Positions 54,301 through 61,636 of a stretch of 64,000 nt of DNA are shown piece after piece. The stretch is taken from assembly GCA_964196195.1 (NCBI GenBank), contig CAXMSE010000027.1, positions 33,249-97,248 on the forward strand. The letters run 5' to 3'. This DNA comes from OFTM10 sp964196195. GTDB taxonomy: Bacteria; Actinomycetota; Acidimicrobiia; Acidimicrobiales; Aldehydirespiratoraceae. The translations under genes were made by a program, and so were the position numbers. A model generated the notes under the pieces. That model made no database searches. It had not been told where the DNA came from and was given only the letters and a program-made list of their open reading frames with translations. Every line of letters starts with the position of its first letter. Positions within the stretch are counted from its first letter, which is position 1.

Positions 54301-54559
54301 ACACCTCGTGTCCCACAAGTGGTGATCCGCCCTCGGAGTAGCAGGCTTCGACGTCGAAGGGGAATGCGCCAGAGATGAGCTTGTCGCTGCCATCGGTGCA
54401 TGACTGCTCGGCGGTGAAGACGATGGCGAGTTCGACTTCAACTCCCTGCGCCGATGCCTGGGGCATCGTCGCGATGAGCCCGAACGTCAGAGCAGCCAGG
54501 AGTGATGCCCCGCTCCAGCGCCGCCAGACACGGGAGACACGGCCTTGCCTGTATCTCAC
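51323..54559 (-). CDS. Large membrane protein with ExoY/edema-factor-like nucleotidyl cyclase C-terminus
   Basis: A 1078-residue protein: signal peptide (1-38, cleavage after ASA), beta-rich ectodomain with paired Cys (54, 73, 127, 132), acidic Ser/Thr linker, TM helix at 367-388 (ending WWWWSQ), then about 690 residues. Within these, YGQAVGWDGRATAF (684-697) recalls pre-toxin linkers, and 760-1010 follow the CyaA/ExoY/EF cyclase order: LIRPTTP (776-782), Lys at 795/800/802, TGDHDPF with D920 and D922 (where EF has D491/D493), then HGAH with H955 (EF H577) and FP (968-969). If the TM spans normally, this domain is cytoplasmic. GTG 54559 has GGGAGG upstream. The cyclase assignment is by motif order from memory. 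Confidence 0.7.
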   Translation of the reverse strand: MRYRQGRVSRVWRRWSGASLLAALTFGLIATMPQASAQGVEVELAIVFTAEQSCTDGSDKLISGAFPFDVEACYSEGGSPLVGHEVYLEINHGDGAVELIDGVTDANGVVRSTVAPTSAGSTTVAACDAGGCYNSVELESDSDPPPPVTPYVPTGNDLGPSAALADAPLDMIDPERGGEAGPEESSRHGGVDISALSYAGLVDGRATFKISMVDNGQRLFESGPPRWDMSLRVTTPEGTEYNLFVSNNNGELKTFAGDGVNDIASSADIRLEWSDDGHTACLSAAGVDVPPGSSVSVFAATSRDAESSGFYDELTGVLVAQDPGAETDDDADSGTATDTVDDGVDIADESPSGTPSTSTDDTDSGGFPILPIAVAGFVALTGGFWWWWSQREETSETPSSPATTPADDEGQRAPGTIKVLDSAGREIVAAVDDQQLRVRLELDIDPASAPDKIKVQIVGPDGTKETIEAERIDWGASRPLYQSELTTIDGTFSQIPDVLDPVLGMVGYTPTKVSNGEFVTFVYDDLSHGVQTFDSGLDARYWYTQSELGNRTQDATNRGINLTNGLRALREQPESEERSELEAKLESRLSDTRGELKLLERANHGFHNENYYAGQQIAVANYYMAQTNHDPRMAMAEPEVAAKAKEEVHGHIISGVKDIVVGGTKMLVESTGVAQARTVLTGDSYGQAVGWDGRATAFLDLVGDGFLQGASMKFQLDNLVAPTRPIEIDSRSRYTGPDPESLAPAGAIVDPTQMGMTPEAIAAAHRTARATDSYLLIRPTTPGAIEHRHAGAHPKPESLKSKTVSEIDTLIGMEPETTSLVGMFDPKTDFFESAYRAGGMSEADITIQLDTLKGGTLIDPPPGYAGKELWDTTAKRFVQRSNEFTGSTGQATNKMVETGEIRIDNGVIINAETGKPYTGDHDPFDYVDSNGQSVSPEKYARINSMLENSDFQAQHGAHVWWDPQRSDFPEGDFYDAKYETARGIYDKIIGSHVSDEILIVFSPVGPPTAIFSGGAPGPYLGQTPGPFQPVAPGSSVMMPTDIGFLDAAGVTSHGLTFDDSVQDWVEAETEFRSGGVGP

Positions 54560-54791
54560 GAGCCCTCCCCCCTAGGCGATGGATGAGGGTAGCACCCGAG
54601 GGCGGTCACCTTCTGTGGTCGACAGGCATCTGGGTGCGGTCGGTGACAGGGGTGGTCGATGGTTCACCGGTACTCTTGGTGGTCTTGGGTGGTCGTAGCA
54701 GAGCGGCCAGAGGCGATGGAGGCACCGGCATTTACTCGATCCGACTGAGTTCGCGGAGTAGGACCACGCGCTATGGGGCTGGGGTGTTGTC

Positions 54792-55793
54792 ATGACCATG
54801 CGCGCGGGCTGGTATCCGTCGCCGGATGATCCCACCCAGCTCAAGTACTGGGACGGTGAGGACTGGACCGATCACACCCAGGCCAGCCCCGACGCGCCGA
54901 GCCTTCCTGATGCTGAGAGCGATGAGCCGGAGGACACGGTTGATTCGGTCGACGAGGATTCCGAGGCCGGCGAAGCCGATGGGGCTCCGTCCGAAGAGTC
55001 TGCGGTTCCGTGGCTCGACGGGTCGACACCGGTCGCCGATGACGATGGTTGGGACGACGGGCCAGAGTCTCGGTCGGCTCTCGGTTGGATCTTCGGAGCG
55101 CTGGTCACTTCGGCCATAGTCATCGGTGGATTTGTTGTGTTCACCGCGCTCTGGAGTGCCGACGATGGGCCGACACTGGGCCAGGGAGGGATCGCCGGCG
55201 ACGGATCCGACTCCACGGGATCTGCTCCCGGCGCCACCACCTCTTCGACCCCGCCGGCGTTCATCGTGCCGACGACCACTCGGTTCGCCATTGCGACCAC
55301 CACTACAGCAGCCGCGGGTGCGGAGACCACCACCACCACGGTTGCCGTGACGACGACCACCAGTGCCGACGCAGGCACCACGACGACGGCCCCCGCAGAA
55401 CGCCAGGTCACCCTGCTCGTCGATGTGGCGAAGCTGAGGTCGGCGCCGCGGCTCAATGCCGCCGAGGTCGACACGATCACCAATCTCGGGGGGAGCACGA
55501 TCGTGGTGCTGGGTGAGCCCGTCGATGGGTGGTACGAGGTGAAGATCGGTACGAAGCAGGGCTGGATGTTCGGTGCCTTCATTCTCCCGCCGGCTGCGGG
55601 GCTGACCGTGCTCCAGACCGTGTCCGGGGCACCGGTGGCCCTGCTCAATTCCAGTGGTCAGGCTCTCGGCGTTGCCAGCGCGTCTGGTAGTTATGCGTTG
55701 GCCACGAGTACGTCGGGGGATCTGTGGCCGGTGATCCTCCCCGAGGGGGGCACGGGTTATGTGAGTGCCTCGACAATGAAGGTCAGGTCGTGA
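54792..55793 (+). CDS. DUF2510-TM-SH3-like membrane protein
   Basis: A 333-residue protein. Residues 3-28 are DUF2510 (AGWYPSPDDPTQLKYWDG, then W), followed by an acidic cytoplasmic stretch, a TM helix at about 96-118 (GALVTSAIVIGGFVVFTAL), a long Thr/Ala/Ser linker, and an outer SH3b-like domain at about 205-330 (AKLRSAPRLNAAEV, WYEVKIGTKQGWMFGAFI). It could bind peptidoglycan. The stop overlaps the start of the M23 gene as GTGA, so the two are translated together and probably act on the cell wall. Confidence 0.83.
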   Translation: MTMRAGWYPSPDDPTQLKYWDGEDWTDHTQASPDAPSLPDAESDEPEDTVDSVDEDSEAGEADGAPSEESAVPWLDGSTPVADDDGWDDGPESRSALGWIFGALVTSAIVIGGFVVFTALWSADDGPTLGQGGIAGDGSDSTGSAPGATTSSTPPAFIVPTTTRFAIATTTTAAAGAETTTTTVAVTTTTSADAGTTTTAPAERQVTLLVDVAKLRSAPRLNAAEVDTITNLGGSTIVVLGEPVDGWYEVKIGTKQGWMFGAFILPPAAGLTVLQTVSGAPVALLNSSGQALGVASASGSYALATSTSGDLWPVILPEGGTGYVSASTMKVRS

Positions 55794-56662
55794 CCCTGCG
55801 TCAGCGCAACGTGGGCATAGGTATGGTGGCGATCGTCGCGTTCGTGGGTGGGGGACTGTTGGCGTGGTCAGGTCGAGACGATGGAAGCCTCGCCGCTGCG
55901 GTTGATGAGGAAGGGATCGACGCCGACGAAGATGTGGCCCAAGAGGAGCCGCCACCGTCGTCGGTTACCTCCTCCACTGCGCCGATGAGCACCACCTCCA
56001 TGACTACGACCCTGCCTCCCGATCCGGTGGTGCAGGTGTTTGCCATAGCTCCACCAAGCGGGGAAGAAGCTCTGGCCGTGGCTGGTGCGCTGGCGGGCGA
56101 TGTGGCTCTGCCGAGCGACTGTGGGCTACCCCTCGATGTTCCGGAGTCTCTGCCGAACTCGCCTCGTGAGTATCGCAACGGCATCCACCAAGGAATCGAT
56201 TTCATCTGTATGGCTCGAGGTCGGGAGGCCCACGCGGCGATGCCGGGGAGGGTGTTGGTGGCGGTCGGCGACTATGTCGACCCCACGCCGGCGGAGCGCA
56301 GCGCGGTGCTGAGCATCGCGGGGGAGACGGCGGGCACTCCGCCGTGGACTCTCGCGATGGTGTACGGCAACTTCGTGGTGCTCGACCACGGCGTGATCGA
56401 TGGTGTGGGCCATGTGGTGTCGGTGAGTGCTCATTTCGATTCGCTCGACGACGCGATCACTCCGGGGGTGATGGTGGAGGTGGGCCAGCGGCTCGGCGAG
56501 ATCGGCAACAAGGGAACCAACGCGGCATCGCAGGGCACCGAGCGTCCCCAGTCGTTGCATCTCCACTGGGAGTTGTATGTCGACGACGTCTACCTCGGTG
56601 CGGGGCTGGGCTATTCCGACACCCGTGAGATCTATCGAACGCTCTTCGCGGAGTCTCTCTGA
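55790..56662 (+). CDS. M23 (LytM) peptidase family protein, membrane-anchored
   Basis: A 290-residue protein with an N-terminal TM helix (GMVAIVAFVGGGLLAW), a Ser/Thr/Pro linker and a LytM domain at about 140-285. The zinc ligands appear as GIHQGIDF (HxxxD) and SLHLHWEL (HxH), the full active set. It would act outside the membrane on peptidoglycan cross-links. GTG 55790 overlaps the upstream stop by GTGA. The 3' end overlaps the convergent MFS gene by 31 bp. Confidence 0.87.
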   Translation: MTLRQRNVGIGMVAIVAFVGGGLLAWSGRDDGSLAAAVDEEGIDADEDVAQEEPPPSSVTSSTAPMSTTSMTTTLPPDPVVQVFAIAPPSGEEALAVAGALAGDVALPSDCGLPLDVPESLPNSPREYRNGIHQGIDFICMARGREAHAAMPGRVLVAVGDYVDPTPAERSAVLSIAGETAGTPPWTLAMVYGNFVVLDHGVIDGVGHVVSVSAHFDSLDDAITPGVMVEVGQRLGEIGNKGTNAASQGTERPQSLHLHWELYVDDVYLGAGLGYSDTREIYRTLFAESL

Positions 56663-57825
56663 GCGTTGAAGTCGGCGGGCCGGTTGCCGCGTATGAACGG
56701 GGCGGCGAGCACCACGGCGATGGCGATTACCAGCACCATCGCGGCGGCCGCCGTGCCGTAGGCGATGGCTCGTCCTGAGTTGTCGTAGAGGCTGCCGACA
56801 ACAATCGCGGTGATACCGGCGGTGAGGGCCTGGGCGGCACCCATCACTCCTTGGGCACCGGCTTGGCGTTCCTCGGGCACCGCCATGGCGATGGCCACGC
56901 CGGGGGCGGTGAGGGTGAGGCCGTCACTCATGGCGTGGATGAGTCCCACGGTGAAGATCCATTCGCCGGAGGGGAGTTGGCCGTAGGTGAATATGAAGGC
57001 GGCACCGATCGACAGGCCGACGGCGCCCACTCGAAACGGTCCGATTCGCTGGGCGAGGCGACCGCCGAAGGGGCCGAAGATGATAAGGGGCGCGGCGAAC
57101 AGGGTGATGCCCAGGTTGGCCACCCAGTCGTTGGTGCCGAGGTCTTCGTGCACCACGTCCCACAGGGCGTCGAAGGTGCCGATCATGAGGAACACCGCGG
57201 CGCCCAGGAGCACGGCACCGGCGACCACTCGCGAGCGCAGCAGGTCGAGGGCGAGCCGGTGGCCGGTCTCGTCGATCTTTTCGGTGATCGTGACCGCGGC
57301 GGTGAAGGGGAATATGGCGATGTTAGTGACGGCGACCACCAGGAAGGGCGCGGCGAGACCGAACGGGCCGACCAACACCGCAGAGACGGCAGGGCCGAAG
57401 GCGAAGCCGAACACACTGGCGGAGAGGAGGCGACCGAGGTTCTGGCCGAGGTTTTCGGGATCGGAGAGGATCACGAGGCGGCGGATGGCGGGATGGGCGG
57501 CGCCGATTCCTACGCCGGAGACGATCCGCCCGAGGAGCAGTGGGGCGAGTGACGTGCCGAACGCCATCAGCAGAAGACCGAAGAAGTTGGCGACCACTCC
57601 GACCATGATCAGGCGGCGGGCATGGCCGCGGTCGGCGATGGGGGCGATGAAGATCATGGCCACGAAGGCCGAGAGGAAGCCGGCGCCGATAAGCATGCCG
57701 ATCTCGGTCTCGCTGATGCCGTACTCGTCGCGATAGTCGCCGACGACGGTGAAGAGCACGCCGTAACCCATGGAGAGGGATGCGGACAAGGCGCCGAATA
57801 TGATCGGCGGAGAGGGCCTGCGCAT
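56632..57825 (-). CDS. MFS transporter, paralog 2
   Basis: A 397-residue MFS protein, the same length as the gene at 49005-50198 and clearly its paralog: shared MGYGVLFTVVGDYRD-type start (GYGVLFTVVGDYRD), GISETEIGMLIGAGFLSAF, NLGQNLGRLLSA and RLAQRIGPFRVG. TAGGCT on its strand (57837-57832) lies 6 nt before the ATG, as for the other copy. The duplication predates considerable divergence in the last third. Substrate unknown. Confidence 0.85.
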   Translation of the reverse strand: MRRPSPPIIFGALSASLSMGYGVLFTVVGDYRDEYGISETEIGMLIGAGFLSAFVAMIFIAPIADRGHARRLIMVGVVANFFGLLLMAFGTSLAPLLLGRIVSGVGIGAAHPAIRRLVILSDPENLGQNLGRLLSASVFGFAFGPAVSAVLVGPFGLAAPFLVVAVTNIAIFPFTAAVTITEKIDETGHRLALDLLRSRVVAGAVLLGAAVFLMIGTFDALWDVVHEDLGTNDWVANLGITLFAAPLIIFGPFGGRLAQRIGPFRVGAVGLSIGAAFIFTYGQLPSGEWIFTVGLIHAMSDGLTLTAPGVAIAMAVPEERQAGAQGVMGAAQALTAGITAIVVGSLYDNSGRAIAYGTAAAAMVLVIAIAVVLAAPFIRGNRPADFNAQRDSAKSVR

Positions 57826-57878
57826 CAGGTGAGCCTACGGACAGCCGGGGTGTCACACCCTGGCATGATACTCAGCAG

Positions 57879-58274
57879 ATGTGCATGAAATATAGTGGAT
57901 TCAGCTGGGAAGAGATCGAACGACACACGGATCTGGTGATCCGAGTTCATGGGTTCATGGCCCAGCAGGTGAGCGGCGCGGAACGGGCCTGGACCTACAC
58001 GGTCGGGATCACCGAGAGCTGGGACCACCCCGAGCTGTTGTGCGTCGACGGCCCCGGCGAAACCCAGGCAAACCTGATCGGAGTGACCGCCGACGACATC
58101 GAGGAGTTCGGCGCGGTGAGGCCGGCCACCCTCGAGTCTCACGACATCGAGCTGGTGCCAGTCGAGGAGAGGCACTTGCGCTATGGCCTGGTCGCCTCGT
58201 GGGAGGCGCGTTACCAACGTTCGGCGGCCACCGGCGACTTCCTGCGGATCGTGCTGGGTACCTCGTCGCCCTGA
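57879..58274 (+). CDS. DUF4262 domain protein
   Basis: A 131-residue soluble protein with WTYTVGITESWDHPELL and PVEERHLRYGLVASW, which match the DUF4262 pattern (F/W-x-Y-T-V-G-L...E in the first half). Starts ATG 57879 or 57885. Divergent from MFS paralog 2. Function unknown. Confidence 0.8.
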   Translation: MCMKYSGFSWEEIERHTDLVIRVHGFMAQQVSGAERAWTYTVGITESWDHPELLCVDGPGETQANLIGVTADDIEEFGAVRPATLESHDIELVPVEERHLRYGLVASWEARYQRSAATGDFLRIVLGTSSP

Positions 58275-58327
58275 ACGCATTGCCTGGTTGTCGGTGTGGG
58301 TGGGGTGGGGGCGACTAGCTTGCCGCT

Positions 58328-59041
58328 ATGAGGGTGATCGGATCGGGCTTCGGGCGCACGGGAACCTTGTCGCTCAAGCTTGCGCTCGAAGAGCTCGGCT
58401 ACGGGCCCTGCTACCACATGCAAGAGGTGATGGGGTCGGCGCCGAATGTGAATGCGTGGCACGACTTCGCCCATGATCGGCCCGTTGACTGGCATGAGCT
58501 GTTCGAGAAGTACGACGCTGCCGTCGACTTTCCCGCGAGTGTCGTCTACCAGGATCTGATGGAGGCATTCCCCGACGTGAAGGTCGTGCACACGGTGCGC
58601 GATTCCGACCTCTGGTACGAATCGACACTCGAGACCATCTACCAGGGCACGAACCTGATGCCGCGGTGGATGCGCCGCCTCGTGCCGGTGGCGGCTCGCT
58701 GGGCCGAGATGGTCGAAATGATGGTCTGGGACGGCCTGTTCGACGGACGTTTCGAGGATCGGGCCTTTGCCATCGAGCGCTATGAGGCGTGGACAGCCGA
58801 AGTGATCGCCACCGTGCCTCCCGAGCGCCTGTTGGTGTTTGAGGTGGCCGACGGGTGGGGTCCGCTGTGTGAGTTCCTCGGAGCGTTGCAGCCTGATAAC
58901 CCGTTCCCTCAGGTGAACGATCGGGAGTCGATGCTTCGCCGCTTCCGCCGTATCCGGATGGCGACCCGGACGGCACCGTTCGTAGGAGTTGGACTCTTTG
59001 CCGCGGTCTGCGGAGCGATTCGTCGTTTCCGCCCTCGATGA
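58328..59041 (+). CDS. Sulfotransferase family protein
   Basis: A 237-residue PAPS-dependent type sulfotransferase. The 5'-phosphate loop GSGFGRTGTLSLKLALEEL is at residues 6-24; VVHTVRDSDLWYEST holds the 3'-phosphate-binding Arg, and LLVFEVADGWGPLCEFLG is the family C-terminal motif. The final 20 residues are hydrophobic and basic (FVGVGLFAAVCGAIRRF), possibly a membrane anchor. TAGCTT at 58316-58321 is 6 nt before the ATG. Acceptor unknown. Confidence 0.85.
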   Translation: MRVIGSGFGRTGTLSLKLALEELGYGPCYHMQEVMGSAPNVNAWHDFAHDRPVDWHELFEKYDAAVDFPASVVYQDLMEAFPDVKVVHTVRDSDLWYESTLETIYQGTNLMPRWMRRLVPVAARWAEMVEMMVWDGLFDGRFEDRAFAIERYEAWTAEVIATVPPERLLVFEVADGWGPLCEFLGALQPDNPFPQVNDRESMLRRFRRIRMATRTAPFVGVGLFAAVCGAIRRFRPR

Positions 59042-59109
59042 TGGCTCCGAGAGTGCTTTCATGATTGCTGTCGGCTTTACCCGATAAGGGCTCGCGAGTG
59101 TGAGCGAGG

Positions 59110-59334
59110 TCAGCTCAGGTTGATGGAGGCCGCGATCGCGGCGATCACCCCGAGCATCAAGAACAACATCGACAGGACAACCTGACGGGTGGACTCGGCG
59201 ATCTGTTTCGATAGGCGGCCTTCGAGTCCGTGGAGCTTGTGATCGGTGCCTGCGTCCAGTCGGGTCATGTCGCTGCGAAGGCTCGCCTCGAGTCGGGCCA
59301 TGTCGCTGCGCAGGCCGGCTTCGAGGCCGGTCAT
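59110..59334 (-). CDS. Small coiled-coil membrane protein with LRSDM repeats
   Basis: A 74-residue protein with 11-residue coiled repeats (GLRSDMARLEA, SLRSDMTRLDA) and a C-terminal TM helix (VVLSMLFLMLGVIAAIAAS). It has the same layout as the gene at 50258-50689 but is shorter. It is downstream of the 59380 gene on the same strand. Function unknown. Confidence 0.6.
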   Translation of the reverse strand: MTGLEAGLRSDMARLEASLRSDMTRLDAGTDHKLHGLEGRLSKQIAESTRQVVLSMLFLMLGVIAAIAASINLS

Positions 59335-59379
59335 ATCGCTGCGAAGAGCGGCGATGCCCTCCTCGGCGGGAAGCCGTGG

Positions 59380-59715
59380 TCAGGTCGTTGCTGTGGTGAC
59401 GTCGTCGGCCGCAACCGGCTCTAAAGTCAGGTCGATGTCGACGTCGTTCCTCTTGTCTTCCTCGTCCCGGTCTAGAGCCGGGTCTAGGTCGGTGGCGTCG
59501 ATGATCACGCCGCGGTCGCGCATTCGACTGATGATCTTCTCGGTCACCTCGGCACGACGTTCGGCGGGCATCTGGCTCGGGAGTCGATGGTCGAGCTTCT
59601 CGCTGGTGTCGGTCTCGCTGAGACCATGCCACTGCTCGCGCGGTTCGGAGAACTTCTTTCGCATGGCGAATGCCACCAGCGCGAGAACTGCTGTTGCGAG
59701 CAAGAGTCGTTTCAC
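59380..59715 (-). CDS. Hypothetical single-span membrane protein
   Basis: A 111-residue protein starting with a TM helix (LLLATAVLALVAFAM) followed by a charged soluble tail rich in Asp/Glu/Arg (VTEKIISRMRDRGV). The GTG at 59715 has AGGAGA upstream and precedes the helix directly. Earlier frame extension overlaps the polymerase gene. Function unknown. Confidence 0.65.
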   Translation of the reverse strand: MKRLLLATAVLALVAFAMRKKFSEPREQWHGLSETDTSEKLDHRLPSQMPAERRAEVTEKIISRMRDRGVIIDATDLDPALDRDEEDKRNDVDIDLTLEPVAADDVTTATT

Positions 59716-59862
59716 GGGGAATCTCCTGTCGGTGGCCTCAACGCTAGTCGACGTGACCGCGGAGGAACGGGGATCACGTCGGCGTGAAACCCTCCTCGGC
59801 TTTCGGCAATTTTGATCTCGTTGCGCTCGCCGGGTTGGGGTCGCCGACGAGTCACGCACGGG

Positions 59863-61569
59863 CTATTTCGCTTCTGACCAGCTCTTGACGACGCTGATAT
59901 CGGCGAGGAAGCGAACGGTGGGCTCAGGCGACCAGTAGTGGGCGGCTTCGGCGACCGCATCGGCAACGAGAGCGGCGACCTCCTCTGAATGGGCGGCGGG
60001 CACGTGCACCAGCAGCTCGTCGTGGAGACAGAGCACGATCTGTGCGTTGAAGGACCGGGATCGGCGTCTGACGGTGATAGCCCAGATCTTGAAGAACTCA
60101 GCCGCGGCGCCTTGGATCAAGGCGTTTCTGGCGTAGCGGCCGCGCGAGGCGGCAACGGTGATGGCCCGATCGAGATCGCCTTCTACGGATGGATCGGTCC
60201 ACATGCGGATCCGCCTTCCTCCGCTGGTGAACACGTCGTGACCGAGTCGTCCCTGCTCGGCGGCTTCGTCGAGTAGACCCATCGCGATCGGGTAGTTCTC
60301 GGTGAGGCCGGCGAGGGCGTGAGCGGATTCGCCGGTGGTGGCGCCGTACATGGCGCCGAGGACTGCCACCTTGGCAATATCGCGGTCGACCCCCAGCCGC
60401 TCGGCGACCGGTTGGTAGAGGTCGTCGCCCTCGGTGGCTGCGATCAGGGACGGGTCGCCGGATACGGCGGCGAGGACCCGTGGTTCGACCTGTCCCAGAT
60501 CGGCCCGCACGAAGACGTGGCCGGGCTCGGCCTGCACGATCGATCTCATGGCAGTCGGGAGATTGTGAAGACCGGCGGAGGCGGTCATTCGTCCGGCGGC
60601 GCCGTCAGAGCTCGACCAGTCGCCTCTCAGTCGTCCGTCCCGGATGTGTTGGTCGAGCCAGGGGTAGCCGTAGGTGGTGGCGATTCGCTCGGACTTGCGC
60701 CAGGTGAGCAGAGCATCGATCAGGGGTTCGGTGTCGCGGAGCTGTTCGAGTCGCCACGCTCTGGTGTCGGGAAGATCGAGGCCTTGGCGGCGCAACATCG
60801 ACTTCACATCGGCCGGGTTGCGGAGCGTGACGTTGTGGCGGGATATGAGATGAGTGAGGACGGCCTCGTCACGCTGGGCTCGGAGTTCGTCCTCATGCGC
60901 GGTTGATTGTGGTCGAGGTCCTGCTGCTTCTCCGATCAGTCGAAGGGCCTCGTGTTCGTTGACGGGCAGACCGTGGTGGGCCATCTCGGCGCAGAGCAGT
61001 TCGGCCGCTGATTCTGATCGGGTGGTTGAGATGGCGCGGTCCGGATCGGGCAGCTTGGCGAGCTGGTGTTCCTGGAGTTCGGCGGCCTGGCGGGCGAGGT
61101 TGGCCCAGGTTGCGAGTCGTTCGGGGGTGGCTTGGTAGGACCCGTTGATCCATTCGGGACGGAGGTGGCCGTCGGGCTGGATTGGTTCGTCGCGGTCGCC
61201 TTCTTCGGCCGGCATGTCGAGCAGGCCGAGTTGTCCCATCTTCGGCATCGTGTCGGAGGGGAGGTCGTGGAGCTTGGCCCACGCTTCGCCGATGCTTGTT
61301 CGCCAGCCTCCGTAGAGGAAGCGGTGCACGGCCAGCACGTCCCAGCCACGGTCGATCGGCAGGCCTGCTTTGGCCAGGTGGGCGGCGGTTTCTCGGCCCC
61401 ACCAGACCCATCGTGGCGATGACTCGGTGTTGAGTTCAGCCAGCACGGCGAGGGGGTCGGAGGCGCTGATGGACCAGTGGTGGTCGCTGGTCGCGAACCC
61501 GATGCCGGTGCCTGGATGGATGGCGATTGCGACCGTGTCACCTCGGTCGATGTGATCGTGAGGGGCCAC
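59863..61569 (-). CDS. Family-A DNA polymerase (PolA-like, no obvious exonuclease)
   Basis: A 568-residue protein. The polymerase domain carries motif A VRADLGQVEPRVLAAVSGD (about 345-363, D in place of the usual DYSQIELR), motif B RDIAKVAVLGAMYGATTG (about 393) and motif C CLHDELLV (about 510). The N-terminal 190 residues show no clear DEDD exonuclease motifs and no 5' nuclease. It is shorter than PolA (about 900) and matches the actinobacterial second-polymerase family annotated as bifunctional. GTG 61569 has TACGGT on its strand (61581-61576) 6 nt upstream. Confidence 0.9.
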   Translation of the reverse strand: MAPHDHIDRGDTVAIAIHPGTGIGFATSDHHWSISASDPLAVLAELNTESSPRWVWWGRETAAHLAKAGLPIDRGWDVLAVHRFLYGGWRTSIGEAWAKLHDLPSDTMPKMGQLGLLDMPAEEGDRDEPIQPDGHLRPEWINGSYQATPERLATWANLARQAAELQEHQLAKLPDPDRAISTTRSESAAELLCAEMAHHGLPVNEHEALRLIGEAAGPRPQSTAHEDELRAQRDEAVLTHLISRHNVTLRNPADVKSMLRRQGLDLPDTRAWRLEQLRDTEPLIDALLTWRKSERIATTYGYPWLDQHIRDGRLRGDWSSSDGAAGRMTASAGLHNLPTAMRSIVQAEPGHVFVRADLGQVEPRVLAAVSGDPSLIAATEGDDLYQPVAERLGVDRDIAKVAVLGAMYGATTGESAHALAGLTENYPIAMGLLDEAAEQGRLGHDVFTSGGRRIRMWTDPSVEGDLDRAITVAASRGRYARNALIQGAAAEFFKIWAITVRRRSRSFNAQIVLCLHDELLVHVPAAHSEEVAALVADAVAEAAHYWSPEPTVRFLADISVVKSWSEAK

Positions 61570-61636
61570 GGCGTGACCGTAGCAAGCCTCGTCAGCCGGC
61601 CCACGGAGCGGATCACCCGACGGTAGGTTCTGCGAG

